From NCBI RefSeq assembly GCF_946885885.1, contig NZ_CAMPHN010000028.1, forward strand, positions 1 to 38,345: DNA of 38,345 bases, read 5' to 3'. Positions 8,569 through 17,346 of this stretch are shown piece by piece. The DNA is from an uncultured Pseudomonas sp. (GTDB lineage: Bacteria; Pseudomonadota; Gammaproteobacteria; Pseudomonadales; Pseudomonadaceae). The notes under the pieces were generated by a model that did no database searches, was not told the origin of the DNA, and saw only the letters and a program-made list of their open reading frames with translations. The position numbers and the translations under genes were made by a program. Positions within the stretch are counted from its first letter, which is position 1. Each line of letters begins with the position of its first letter.

Positions 8569-11500
8569 ATGCCTTCTCTCCTGACTCAAACACGCGAGCA
8601 ACTCAGTAAACTAGCCTCTCCCGACGAGTTCGAGGCGCTGGCCACTGCCGTACTGCGCGCAGCAGTTCCCGCTTATGCGTCGCTCCTGCACGTCGGCACA
8701 AACGCACACGGCAGGGCTGTTCGGTCTCCTGTAGATGGCATCGACATTCGTGTCCATCTCGGTGGCCGTCACCTCCTGCTTGTTCAACATACGATCACCG
8801 CGCGCAAAGGGTTGCGGCAGAAATGGCTCAACGACCAGAACGGCGATGTCGCTAAAGCCAAGGCCATTTTTGACAAGGAAATAGCGCGCAAGGCAATCCA
8901 GGACGCGACGCTCGTGCTGACGAGCACGATTGATCCGGATGAGGCGCTGATCCGTGACGTTCACGCCGCTGCGGGCGACGGATTGAGGATCGATCTCTGG
9001 TCCGCTTCACGGATCGCGGATTTTCTCGACCGCGCTCCCGAAGGCCAATGGCTGCGCGAACAACAGTTCGGGACCGAGTCAGTAAGGCTTTCAGCTTCGC
9101 AAGCCCACGTAATATCTAAGCAATCTTTGAACGACTATCTTCCACTAGTCGCACGCGGCGACATCGTCCCTCGGATGCTCGATGCAACACTTGCCGAATT
9201 CGCTTACGCGGGTCGCGGTGCAGGTTTTGTCATCGGTGAATCCGGCCTCGGCAAGAGCATAGCTCTGCGCCGCCTAGCCGACGACTGGCTCGCGCAAGGC
9301 GGCATCGCCCTGATCCTAGCGCACGAACTAATCGAGCAGGCGAGTACAATTGAGCAAGCGGTCGCATTAGGTTTGCGCCACTGGGCGCCAGCGCTCGAAA
9401 GTGGGTGTGGTTACAGTGCACTGGCCTTTGCAACGCCCGAACAACCCATCCTGCTCATCGTCGAGGACGTCAACCGATCGACTAACCCTCGACGGATCAT
9501 CGAGCGGCTTGTCGGCTGGTCAGTTACAGGCAACTCAGCTGTAGAAGGCGGTACGTCTGCACGACAATGGCGCCTGCTCTGCCCTGTCTGGCGTGGCAAT
9601 GCCGGTCTAGCTGATCAGCAACTGCGAGATCGTGTGATAAGCAATTCGCTCATGGTAGAGCCCTTCGAGCGTTCGGAGGCTGTCGACGCCATTGGGGAGC
9701 GGGCGAGCAGTGCCGGTGTCAAGCTTACTAATCTTCAGCGCAGCGATCTCGCGATGGCGCTTGGCGACGATCCGCTGCTCATCGGACTCAACAACGACTG
9801 GTCGGCCCCCAGCCCACGAGGTGCAATACAGTCCTATTTGAATGCAAATATCGACGAAGCCGCCGACGACAAGCTTCTTGCGAGCGACCTCCGGTATGCA
9901 CTCGACAGGCTTACAAACCAACTGATCGAGTCGCGAACGATTTACCCTGAATGGCATGAGATTCGGAGCTGGTTCTCTGGAGACAATGACTCGCTTGCGG
10001 CAATCCGCCGGCTGATCGACCAGGGGCGGATCATCCATCTCAGCATAGGCCACAGTGGCGAAAGGCTGATGTATCGGCATGATCGCGTACGTAATCACTT
10101 GTTGACCCAAGCCATAGCGCGGCTGATCAAGAACGATCACTTCAACCCAGAGCTTTGGGCTGACCCCTTCTATTCCGAGCTGATTGGAGGTGCGCTGTCG
10201 GCGCTCCCCATAGCCGCAATCGGCAAAGCCGCTACACTCAATCCGGTCGCACTGTTCGCCGCTCTGCAAGACTCAAGTCTCGACGAAGCGCGCCGCGATA
10301 GAATCATCGAAGCCGCCGAGGAATGGTTCCAGTCTTCGTGCTTCAAAGCGGAGGCGTCCAGCCAGCAGCGGCACCATGCGATGAGTTACCTGGCGCGCAG
10401 CGACGGTTCGTTTGTCTCTGATCTCGCTAAGCGATTCCCGGCCAGCTTTCCGCGGCTCGAAGCGCTGGTTCGCAACGGCGACGTCCGCTCAGGTGCGTCA
10501 CTTTGCGCGACGTTAGAGCCCGGTATCAACGATCCTTGGCGCGACCGCATGATTGCGCATGCGCTCTCGCGTCACTCAAATTTCGTCCCAGACCTCGCCG
10601 AATTGATCTGTAAAGGCGACCTACCTCCTACACTGCTCGAAGGCGCACTCAATCTTGCAGGAGAAATAGGTGACCCCGTGCTGTGCGATGCTCTAGCCGC
10701 TAGGTGGGCGCGCAGTGACGGAATGTCGTTGTCAACTGGATGGCTCTGGGCGGCGCTTCGATGCTGTCCGCCCATTGAACATCCGCTGGCCGATACGCTA
10801 TGCGATCTCTGGGCAAAATTACCGATTGAGCTCAAACGAGGTGAGGGGAAAGTTGATCGCCATCCGCGCTGGGATATCGCTGGCTACTCGCTGCCTTGGG
10901 CATTCAACCGCAAGCCTGAACCTTGCGCGATCGCCTACCTAATTGCCCGCGCCACGTGTGATCGAAGGCTCGCCCATGTTCTAGGTTCGATCCTAAGCAA
11001 GGTTGATTCGCCGGACGCAGTGCTCCACACGATGAGACTAGCCGCCAAGATTTACCGACGAACGGAAAAGAGCGGTGGTTTCAATCTGTTCGCGACCGAA
11101 CTCGGACGAACTTGGTCTCCCGAAAGGCACGGCCGTACGTTGAGCACGTCCTCCCGCTCCGCGATTGAGCGTATCTGGCGCAATCGACGGATCAATCGGT
11201 TCGAACGCAAGGCTGCGTTCCTCATCTGGTGTCAAACGCCTACCCGTGATGAGCTTGCCAGTCTTGCGGCACTTGAGACCGATCCAGTGCTGGCAGATGC
11301 AGCCTTGAGGACAAGGCTGGAAAATGAGGATCAATCGGCTGTTCCGCTACTCAAGCAACGCATCTGGAGCGCCGAGCACGGAAAATATTGGTGGCACAAC
11401 GCGCGGCGTGTAGGCCTTATCGGTTTGCATGAGGATGTGCAGCGCTATTTGGATGATCAGCGTAGCGATCTGTGCGGCACGGGCAGAGTAACCGACGCTG

Positions 11501-12240
11501 ATCACGTCCTCGCTGAGCTGCTCATGGATGCTCGCGATGAGTTCTCCATCCAGTTCATCGTCACGAACTGGGATCAGCTTAGAAAAAGCCCCTTATTTGT
11601 CCAAGCAGCGCTCTACCTAGCTACACCAGAAACGGTCGCCCTCGCTCAATCAGCGATTACATGCAGCGGAAAGCCCGAGAAGATGTTGGAGTATATCGAC
11701 ATGCATTGGGGGATACGCACCCACGGGCGTCCGGGAATCACTGACCTGGACCAGCTGCGAGCGCTTGAGCCGTACTACACCCTTATGGATGAACTGCGGA
11801 TCATGAGCTTCTTTGGCGCCGCGAATGAGCTAGGAGCGCTTAGCTGGCGCGAAAAGCACCTTGATCCGCTACTTACCAAATTAGACCGAGGCTATTGCAC
11901 ATCGGACAAGCAGAGCCTATTCGCTTCCCTTGACAACGAAGCGACACACTTACTCAATTCTGAGCAATCTTGGTGGATGGCCGATCATTGGTTCGAGCAG
12001 CGGGAAAAGGAGTTGCGGCAACGCAGAGAAGTTCTCGCCATTATTTGTGAATGGGCGTGTATGCGTGCCAGCGAACCAGCAGTGGCGTTGTTATGCGAGG
12101 CACTTTTGCACGTCGGCGAGCGCCCAGATCTTATCCTGCTCGATCGCCTTCCCTCGGCGCTTCAAGTGTACTGTTCCAACCAGATCGCCAACTGTGTATA
12201 CGGTGTTCAACAGCGCTCATTATTGCGAGGATTTAATTAG
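8569..12240 (+). CDS. Putative nuclease-STAND ATPase protein, defence-like
   Basis: This encodes a 1223-residue protein from ATG 8569 (a TTG at 8545 would add 8 residues; neither start has a strong ribosome site). Residues 8-165 resemble a restriction-endonuclease (Mrr-like) fold: FEALATAVLR helix, then G57-I-D59 and LLLVQ73HT, close to the GxD...QxK pattern but with Thr at the usual Lys position. Residues 215-460 form a P-loop NTPase with Walker A VIGESGLGKS (G223-S230) and Walker B ILLIVEDVN (E299, D300). The remaining 750 residues appear mostly helical and carry no motif I know, as expected for a sensor or repeat domain. This nuclease-NTPase-long C-terminus order is that of antiviral STAND (Avs-like) proteins. 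Two 60-base lines counted by hand are 52-53% GC, well below the copper genes, which suggests transfer. Function is inferred, not established. Confidence 0.65.
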   Translation: MPSLLTQTREQLSKLASPDEFEALATAVLRAAVPAYASLLHVGTNAHGRAVRSPVDGIDIRVHLGGRHLLLVQHTITARKGLRQKWLNDQNGDVAKAKAIFDKEIARKAIQDATLVLTSTIDPDEALIRDVHAAAGDGLRIDLWSASRIADFLDRAPEGQWLREQQFGTESVRLSASQAHVISKQSLNDYLPLVARGDIVPRMLDATLAEFAYAGRGAGFVIGESGLGKSIALRRLADDWLAQGGIALILAHELIEQASTIEQAVALGLRHWAPALESGCGYSALAFATPEQPILLIVEDVNRSTNPRRIIERLVGWSVTGNSAVEGGTSARQWRLLCPVWRGNAGLADQQLRDRVISNSLMVEPFERSEAVDAIGERASSAGVKLTNLQRSDLAMALGDDPLLIGLNNDWSAPSPRGAIQSYLNANIDEAADDKLLASDLRYALDRLTNQLIESRTIYPEWHEIRSWFSGDNDSLAAIRRLIDQGRIIHLSIGHSGERLMYRHDRVRNHLLTQAIARLIKNDHFNPELWADPFYSELIGGALSALPIAAIGKAATLNPVALFAALQDSSLDEARRDRIIEAAEEWFQSSCFKAEASSQQRHHAMSYLARSDGSFVSDLAKRFPASFPRLEALVRNGDVRSGASLCATLEPGINDPWRDRMIAHALSRHSNFVPDLAELICKGDLPPTLLEGALNLAGEIGDPVLCDALAARWARSDGMSLSTGWLWAALRCCPPIEHPLADTLCDLWAKLPIELKRGEGKVDRHPRWDIAGYSLPWAFNRKPEPCAIAYLIARATCDRRLAHVLGSILSKVDSPDAVLHTMRLAAKIYRRTEKSGGFNLFATELGRTWSPERHGRTLSTSSRSAIERIWRNRRINRFERKAAFLIWCQTPTRDELASLAALETDPVLADAALRTRLENEDQSAVPLLKQRIWSAEHGKYWWHNARRVGLIGLHEDVQRYLDDQRSDLCGTGRVTDADHVLAELLMDARDEFSIQFIVTNWDQLRKSPLFVQAALYLATPETVALAQSAITCSGKPEKMLEYIDMHWGIRTHGRPGITDLDQLRALEPYYTLMDELRIMSFFGAANELGALSWREKHLDPLLTKLDRGYCTSDKQSLFASLDNEATHLLNSEQSWWMADHWFEQREKELRQRREVLAIICEWACMRASEPAVALLCEALLHVGERPDLILLDRLPSALQVYCSNQIANCVYGVQQRSLLRGFN

Positions 12241-12606
12241 ACGCGGCCTCCTGAGAAGTAGGTGTCCCGGAAGTTTATAGCTGCTTTCGGTCGACTACGG
12301 TAAGCCCCCCGACTGGCAGCTCCTGGCCGACTGCTGCCTGTCGCAATCCTCCCTTAACCACCGCCGCATTTCCTTTTCGGCCGAGCCTCAGCCAGCCAAT
12401 AACAGGCCATGGGTATTAAGCCGGTTAAACGGTCTCCTGAATATTTTTCCAGGCTGCGCCGGGAGGCGTTGTCGTCGTTATTGGTGATGTCGAGTCTGCC
12501 GCCGCGGCAGGCAAATCAAACCCAGGCGCTTGTCAGTCATGGACAAGCGCCTGAATCGGTGGATAATCCGCTCCATCTCTCTTTATTCGAAGACAGTCCT
12601 ATCGCC
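12241..12606. other. Intergenic region before the copper cluster
   Basis: No gene is supported; an in-frame extension of the next gene back to 12409 has no credible start. The notable element is the hairpin at 12523-12553. A promoter for the copper genes is expected here, but I could not identify a CopR/CusR-type box. Confidence 0.4.
12523..12553 (+). promoter_or_regulatory. Perfect 12-bp inverted repeat upstream of copper genes
   Basis: CAGGCGCTTGTC (12523-12534) and GACAAGCGCCTG (12542-12553) are perfectly complementary with a 7-base loop. No T tract follows, so a simple terminator is unlikely. It ends 53 bases before the DUF2946 start, so it could be an operator or an mRNA leader structure. 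Confidence 0.45.
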
Positions 12607-12981
12607 ATGCGCTCACTGCGAATCGCCCTGATCTGGATGCTGATGCTCGCCCTCCCGGCGCAGAGCATGGCGGCGATCGGCATGCAGTTATGTGCGTTGA
12701 GCCAGCAAGGCGAGAGCGGGCAGATGGCGGCGCATCATCCTGGGGCCATGGCCCAGCATGCCGTCCATGCCGAGCATCACGCCGCTTCCGCTACGCAGCA
12801 GGCCAGCGATAACAGCCTGTGCAGCCTCTGCGCGTTTTGCGTCGGTGCGGTTGCCCTGAGTAGCGTGACAATCAGCAATTCCCCCCAGCAAACCAGCGAG
12901 CCGTCCCCGGTTCGGCTGGATCGATTTATCGGTTTTATCGCCGAAACCCCGGAAAGACCTCCACGCGTTGTTCTCGCCTAA
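12607..12981 (+). CDS. DUF2946 family secreted protein
   Basis: This encodes a 124-residue protein with an N-terminal signal peptide (RSLRIALIWMLMLALPAQSMA). A His/Met-rich middle (HHPGAMAQHAVHAEHHA) follows, and then C-S-L-C-A-F-C in a hydrophobic stretch. This layout is typical of DUF2946 proteins, which are common next to copper genes. Many His, Met and Cys residues suggest metal contact in the periplasm or membrane, but no biochemical role is established. It is the first gene of a co-directional copper cluster. The frame is open back to 12409, but the ATG at 12607 places the signal peptide correctly. Confidence 0.7.
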   Translation: MRSLRIALIWMLMLALPAQSMAAIGMQLCALSQQGESGQMAAHHPGAMAQHAVHAEHHAASATQQASDNSLCSLCAFCVGAVALSSVTISNSPQQTSEPSPVRLDRFIGFIAETPERPPRVVLA

Positions 12982-13172
12982 GCCCTGGTGCGCCTGTAAT
13001 TCCCGTTAGCCGTAGCCTGTTCGTGCCTCACTCCCAGCCCCTTTCCCGAGGGCGAAGGGGAGCAGTCGGCGTCCGATAGCGCATCCGCTAACCGGTACAT
13101 GGCCTTTGTCTTACTTGCGCGGGTCGTTCGGTCTATTGCCGGGCGCCGCGTTTGACGCGAGAACCATCGATC

Positions 13173-13478
13173 ATGCGTTTTCCCTTTGCCAGTCGGCGAG
13201 CCTTTGCTTGCCTGGCTTTGTCGCTGTTGCCACTGAGCAGCTGGGCCGAGTCGCCCGACCCCTTAGATGCCGAGGCGGCTACGCCGGCCCTCGATTATCG
13301 ATCCCCCCTGGACAGTTACCGAAGCATGGGTGACGAGCCCATGCACAACTGGCGCGAGGCCAACGAGTTGGTCGGCCGTATCGGCGGTTGGCGTACCTAC
13401 GCCCAGGAACCCTGGGAACAGCCGGCCGATAAAGCCACCGAACCGTCTGTCGACCAGAACCCCCATAGCCATCACTAA
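13173..13478 (+). CDS. Small secreted protein of the copper cluster
   Basis: This encodes a 101-residue protein with a clear signal peptide (RRAFACLALSLLPLSSWA) cut near residue 26. The mature part is short and acidic and contains YRSPLDSYRSMGDEPMHNWREANELV, split across about residues 43-68. It ends in HSHH, a possible metal ligand. I do not know a named family; similar short proteins precede TolC-type genes in Pseudomonas copper clusters. It lies 10 bases before the TolC-type gene, so the two are probably co-transcribed. Confidence 0.65.
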   Translation: MRFPFASRRAFACLALSLLPLSSWAESPDPLDAEAATPALDYRSPLDSYRSMGDEPMHNWREANELVGRIGGWRTYAQEPWEQPADKATEPSVDQNPHSHH

Positions 13479-13488
13479 GGAATTGCCG

Positions 13489-14907
13489 ATGAAGATTTTC
13501 TTACGGGCAACCCGGGCCGGGTTCTGCGTTGGCTTCCTGCTGCTGAGCGGTTGCGCCAGTTTTACCAAGGACGGCGGATTTGCCACGGTCGAACAGGCCA
13601 GCCAGGCGCAGTTGGATAAGCAGGTCACCTGGGTGAAAACCCCGGAGCAGCGCAGTCAGGTCGCCGAACGGGTCGCCGAGTTGTTGGCGCAGCCGCTGAC
13701 GGCGGACGCCGCGGTGCAGGTCGCTTTGCTTAACAACCCGGGGCTACAGGCCAGTTTTGATGAGCTGGGCATCAGCGAGGCCGAACGGATACAGGCCGGG
13801 CGCATTCCCAATCCGGGGTTCTCCTTCGGCCGTCTGGAAAAGGGCAGCGAGGTGGAGTACGAGCGCGGCCTGCATATCGACTTGGCGCGGCTGATCGCCA
13901 TGCCGCTGGCCTCGGGCATGGAGGCCAAGCGTTTCGAACAGGTGCAGCGGCAAACCAGCCTGGCGGTATTCGAGTTGGCCACGCAGACGCGCAAGGCCTG
14001 GTACCGCGCGGTGGCGGCGCAGGAAAGCCTGGGCTTTATGCGCCAGGTGATGGAGTCGGCGGAGATCGGCGCCGAGCTGGCCCGGCGCCTGGCGGCGGTG
14101 GGTAACTACAGCAAGTTGCAACAGGCCCAGGAGCAGAGTTTCTACGCCGATGCCGGGCTCAACCTGATCCGCGCCGAGCAGGTGCGTTTGCAGAGCCGCG
14201 AGCAGTTGACCCGGCTGTTAGGGCTGTGGGGCGAACAGATCGACTTCCGCTTGCCCGAGCGCCTGCCCGAACTGCCGGCCGCAGCCGAACAATTGCCGGA
14301 TGTGGAGCGCCTGGCCATGGGCCAACGCCTGGATATCCAAGCCATGCGCCTGGACGCCGAGCGTTTGGCGCGCAACCTCGGCTTGAGCAAGACCACGCGC
14401 TTTATCAACGTGCTGGAGTTGGGGCTGGTGAGTAATCGCTCCAACGAGGAGCCGACCCAGCGCGGCTACGAGATCAGCGTCGAGTTGCCGCTGTTCGACT
14501 GGAGCGGGGCCAAGGTGGCGAAAGCCGAGGCGCAGTACCGGCAGATGCTCAATCGCGCCGCCGAGACGGCGATCAATGCCCGCTCCCAGGTGCGCGAGGC
14601 CTATCTGGGTTATCGCTCGGCCCATGACATCGCCCGGCATTACCGCGACCAGGTGTTGCCGCTGCGTCAGCGCATCGCCGAGGAAAACATCCTGCAGTAC
14701 AACGGCATGTTTATCAGCACCTTTGAGCTGCTGGCCGATGCGCGCAAACAGATACTCGCGGTCGATGGTTATTTGCAGGCCCAGCGCGACTTCTGGACGG
14801 CCAAGGCCGATCTGGATATGGCCATGCTCGGTGCGCCGAGTATGACCGCAATGGCTGCCGGCGCCGCTGCAGGCGCAGGTTCCGACGACGCCGCTGGCGG
14901 CCACTGA
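13489..14907 (+). CDS. TolC-family outer-membrane efflux lipoprotein
   Basis: This encodes a 472-residue TolC/CusC-like protein. The N-terminal signal ends in a lipobox (LLLSGCAS), so it should be lipid-anchored in the outer membrane. The long helical repeats of the family are visible, for example AVQVALLNNPGLQASFDELGI (split: AVQVALLNNPGL / QASFDELGI) and the paired C-terminal repeat with QYNGMFISTFELLADARKQ. The end is low-complexity Ala/Gly. The start at 13489 is chosen for the lipoprotein signal; the frame is open 222 bases further upstream without a signal. It lies directly before the multicopper oxidase gene (16-base gap). No RND pump or membrane-fusion gene is in the window, so a partner must be elsewhere or the protein acts differently. 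Confidence 0.85.
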   Translation: MKIFLRATRAGFCVGFLLLSGCASFTKDGGFATVEQASQAQLDKQVTWVKTPEQRSQVAERVAELLAQPLTADAAVQVALLNNPGLQASFDELGISEAERIQAGRIPNPGFSFGRLEKGSEVEYERGLHIDLARLIAMPLASGMEAKRFEQVQRQTSLAVFELATQTRKAWYRAVAAQESLGFMRQVMESAEIGAELARRLAAVGNYSKLQQAQEQSFYADAGLNLIRAEQVRLQSREQLTRLLGLWGEQIDFRLPERLPELPAAAEQLPDVERLAMGQRLDIQAMRLDAERLARNLGLSKTTRFINVLELGLVSNRSNEEPTQRGYEISVELPLFDWSGAKVAKAEAQYRQMLNRAAETAINARSQVREAYLGYRSAHDIARHYRDQVLPLRQRIAEENILQYNGMFISTFELLADARKQILAVDGYLQAQRDFWTAKADLDMAMLGAPSMTAMAAGAAAGAGSDDAAGGH

Positions 14908-14923
14908 TCAAGGAATATTCAAG

Positions 14924-16336
14924 ATGGTTTCAAGACGTGATTTCTTTCTCGGTGCCAGTGCGATTACCGCCGCAGTCGCTACTTCGGCGGTCAGTCGGGT
15001 TTCCCTGGCCGGGCTGCCGGAAGCGGTGTCGCAGAGCAGCGCCGATACTATGCCGCCGCTGCAACCGCAGAATGGCCGGCCGTATAACCCGGTGGTTACC
15101 CTCAACGGCTGGACGCTGCCGTGGCGCATGAACAACGGAGTCAAGGAGTTCCACCTGGTCGCGGAACCCGTGGTGCGCGAGCTGGCGCCCGGTTACAAGG
15201 CCCACCTGTGGGGCTATAACGGCCAGTCGCCGGGGCCGACCATCGAGGTGGTGGAGGGCGACCGGGTGCGGATTTTCGTCACCAACAAGCTGCCCGAGCA
15301 CACCAGCGTGCACTGGCACGGCCAGCGTTTGCCCAACGGCATGGATGGCGTCGCCGGGCTGACCCAGCCGGCGATCCCTTCGGGCAAAACCTTCGTCTAC
15401 GAGTTCGTCGCCCGTCGCCCCGGCACCTTTATGTACCACCCGCATGCCGACGAGATGACCCAGATGGCCATGGGCATGATGGGCTTCTGGGTCACCCATC
15501 CCAAGGAACACCACCCGCTGATCAGCGAAGTGGATCGGGATTTCTGCTTTCTGCTCAACGCCTACGACATCGATCCCGGCGCCTATACGCCGAAGATCAT
15601 GACCATGCTCGACTTCAATCTGTGGACCTTCAACAGCCGCATCTTTCCCGGCATCGACCCGCTGGTGGTACGGCAGAACGACAAGGTACGCATCCGCGTC
15701 GGCAACCTGACCATGACCAACCATCCGATCCATCTGCATGGCCACGAATTCGAAGTGACCGGCACCGATGGCGGGCCGACGCCGATGGGCTCGCGCTGGC
15801 CGGAGGTGACCACGGATATCGCCGTGGGGCAGATGCGTCAGGTCGAGTTCCTCGCCGACGAGGAGGGCGACTGGGCATTTCATTGCCACAAGAGCCACCA
15901 CACCATGAACGCCATGGGCCATGACATCCCGACCCTGGTCGGCGTCGACCACCGCGACATGACCCGCAAGATCGCCAAGCTGATCCCCGATTACATGGTG
16001 ATGGGCGAGCGCGGCATGGCCGATATGGCGGAGATGCAGATGCCATTGCCGGACAACACCGCGCCGATGATGACCGGCGACGGTCCCTTCGGTTCGGTGG
16101 AGATGGGCGGCATGTTCAGCATGCTCAAGGTGCGCAAGGATCAGGCGCCCGGCGATTACCGCGACCCCGGCTGGTTCAAACACCCGGCCGGCACCGTCGC
16201 CCATGAATGGCGCGGCGAGCTGGCCACGCCGACACGCTCGAACGAGGCCGGCGGGCAGAGCATGCCGCTGCAACAACCGCCCGGAGAGACCATCGAAGTA
16301 CAGGTACGCAAACCCAGCGGCCATAGCGGCCATTGA
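14924..16336 (+). CDS. Tat-exported multicopper oxidase
   Basis: This encodes a 470-residue multicopper oxidase, probably a periplasmic Cu(I) oxidase in copper tolerance. A twin-arginine signal (SRRDFF) is at residues 3-8. All copper-ligand motifs are seen: H130-W-H132, H172-P-H174, H267-x-x-H270-x-H272-x-H274, and H320-C321-H322-x3-H326-x4-M331, giving the type 1 site C321/H326/M331 and the trinuclear centre. A Met-rich segment follows (GERGMADMAEMQMP and MGGMFSML, about 363-405), resembling the extra Cu(I)-binding stretches of CueO/CopA. It is shorter than plasmid CopA (about 600 residues). It sits between the TolC-type and cupredoxin genes. Confidence 0.9.
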   Translation: MVSRRDFFLGASAITAAVATSAVSRVSLAGLPEAVSQSSADTMPPLQPQNGRPYNPVVTLNGWTLPWRMNNGVKEFHLVAEPVVRELAPGYKAHLWGYNGQSPGPTIEVVEGDRVRIFVTNKLPEHTSVHWHGQRLPNGMDGVAGLTQPAIPSGKTFVYEFVARRPGTFMYHPHADEMTQMAMGMMGFWVTHPKEHHPLISEVDRDFCFLLNAYDIDPGAYTPKIMTMLDFNLWTFNSRIFPGIDPLVVRQNDKVRIRVGNLTMTNHPIHLHGHEFEVTGTDGGPTPMGSRWPEVTTDIAVGQMRQVEFLADEEGDWAFHCHKSHHTMNAMGHDIPTLVGVDHRDMTRKIAKLIPDYMVMGERGMADMAEMQMPLPDNTAPMMTGDGPFGSVEMGGMFSMLKVRKDQAPGDYRDPGWFKHPAGTVAHEWRGELATPTRSNEAGGQSMPLQQPPGETIEVQVRKPSGHSGH

Positions 16337-16343
16337 TAAGAAT

Positions 16344-16444
16344 TGTAGGAGCCAGTTTGCTGCGGTCCGGCGTCCCGGCGATAGGTCCAGAGCGCCAGGA
16401 CGCCGGATCGCCAGCAAGGACTAGGCGTCCCCCCGGCTCCTACC
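16344..16444. repeat. REP-like palindrome, TGTAGGAGCCAG family
   Basis: The segment begins TGTAGGAGCCAGTTTGCTGC and ends GGCTCCTACC, with the inner GCGGTCCGGCGTCCCGGCGA shared with the copy at 29555-29634. It lies between the multicopper oxidase and cupredoxin genes, ending 35 bases before the latter's start codon, and could alter their relative mRNA levels. Confidence 0.8.
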
Positions 16445-16479
16445 AAGCACTACAGCTGCAAAATCGAGGAAATATTGAG

Positions 16480-16986
16480 ATGAGTTCATCGCTTAACATC
16501 GCAGCTCTGCTGCTGGCCCTTTCCGCCACGCTGACCGCCGGCCCAGTCTTGGCCCATGGCGACTCCCATGCCAAGCAACAGGCCGAGGAGGTGGTCAAGG
16601 AACAGAAAGCCTGGGGTATCGCCGGCGACAGCGATCAGATCGACCGCACCATCGAGGTGAGCATGACCGACCAGATGCGTTTCACTCCGGATCGGATCGA
16701 GGTGAAGCTCGGCGAAACCATCAGGTTCGTCCACCGCAACAATGGCCAGATGCTGCATGAGTTCGTATTGGGCACCAAAAAAGATCTCGATGAGCACGCC
16801 GCGCTGATGGTCAAGTTTCCCGGCATGGAGCACGACGAACCCTATATGGCCCATGTCGGCCCAGGGAAGCGTGAGGAAATCGTCTGGACCTTCAACCGCG
16901 CCGGCGAATTCGACTTCGCCTGCCTGATCGCCGGCCATTACCAGGCCGGCATGGTCGGCAAAATCAGCGTATCGCCAACTAATTGA
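16480..16986 (+). CDS. Periplasmic cupredoxin
   Basis: This encodes a 168-residue blue-copper protein. A signal peptide ends near ...GPVLAHGDSH. The mature protein has a His in NGQMLHEFVLG and the C-terminal loop C-L-I-A-G-H-Y-Q-A-G-M, the C-x4-H-x4-M type 1 copper site. The ATG at 16480 follows GAGGA (16466-16470) at good spacing. It probably transfers electrons or copper together with the multicopper oxidase upstream and the CusF-like protein 36 bases downstream. Homologues are annotated as plastocyanin/azurin-family or copper-resistance cupredoxins. Confidence 0.87.
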   Translation: MSSSLNIAALLLALSATLTAGPVLAHGDSHAKQQAEEVVKEQKAWGIAGDSDQIDRTIEVSMTDQMRFTPDRIEVKLGETIRFVHRNNGQMLHEFVLGTKKDLDEHAALMVKFPGMEHDEPYMAHVGPGKREEIVWTFNRAGEFDFACLIAGHYQAGMVGKISVSPTN

Positions 16987-17022
16987 TCACCGGCATCACC
17001 CATTACGGCAGAGGAACAACCG

Positions 17023-17346
17023 ATGAAAACATTACTGACCGCTATCGTCCTGGGCTGCACGCTGGCCTTACCCGCATTCGCCGCTGAACCGGCCGCGGCG
17101 CCGGGCAGCAGCGAGGTCGCAGCCAATATGAGCCAGGGCGAGGTGCGCAAGGTCGACGTGGCTGCGCAGAAAATCACCCTGCGCCATGGCCCTATCGCCA
17201 ATATCGGCATGCCGCCGATGACCATGGTCTTCGGCGTGCGGGATGCGGCGCTGCTCGAAGGCGTGAAGGCCGGCGACAAGGTGAATTTTGTGGTCGAACA
17301 GCAAGGCACTCAGTTCGTCGTCACCGAACTGAAAAGCGCGGAGTAG
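17023..17346 (+). CDS. CusF-like periplasmic copper-binding protein
   Basis: This encodes a 107-residue protein with a signal peptide ending PAFAA. The core H55-GPIANIG-M63-PP-M66-T-M68-VF aligns with the Cu(I)/Ag(I) site of CusF (H36, W44, M47, M49). The Trp that forms the cation-pi contact in CusF is Met63 here, giving a His/three-Met set. In the CusCFBA system CusF carries metal to the RND pump, yet no cusBA is in the window. It may instead serve the multicopper oxidase or cupredoxin. It is the last gene of the copper cluster. Confidence 0.85.
   Translation: MKTLLTAIVLGCTLALPAFAAEPAAAPGSSEVAANMSQGEVRKVDVAAQKITLRHGPIANIGMPPMTMVFGVRDAALLEGVKAGDKVNFVVEQQGTQFVVTELKSAE

Noticed and set aside
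8550..8610. Short frame starting ATGTCCACTATTACG before the STAND-like gene, possibly a frameshifted N-terminus
   Set aside because: It stops after 19 codons and the main frame has its own start at 8569; no evidence for a frameshift.
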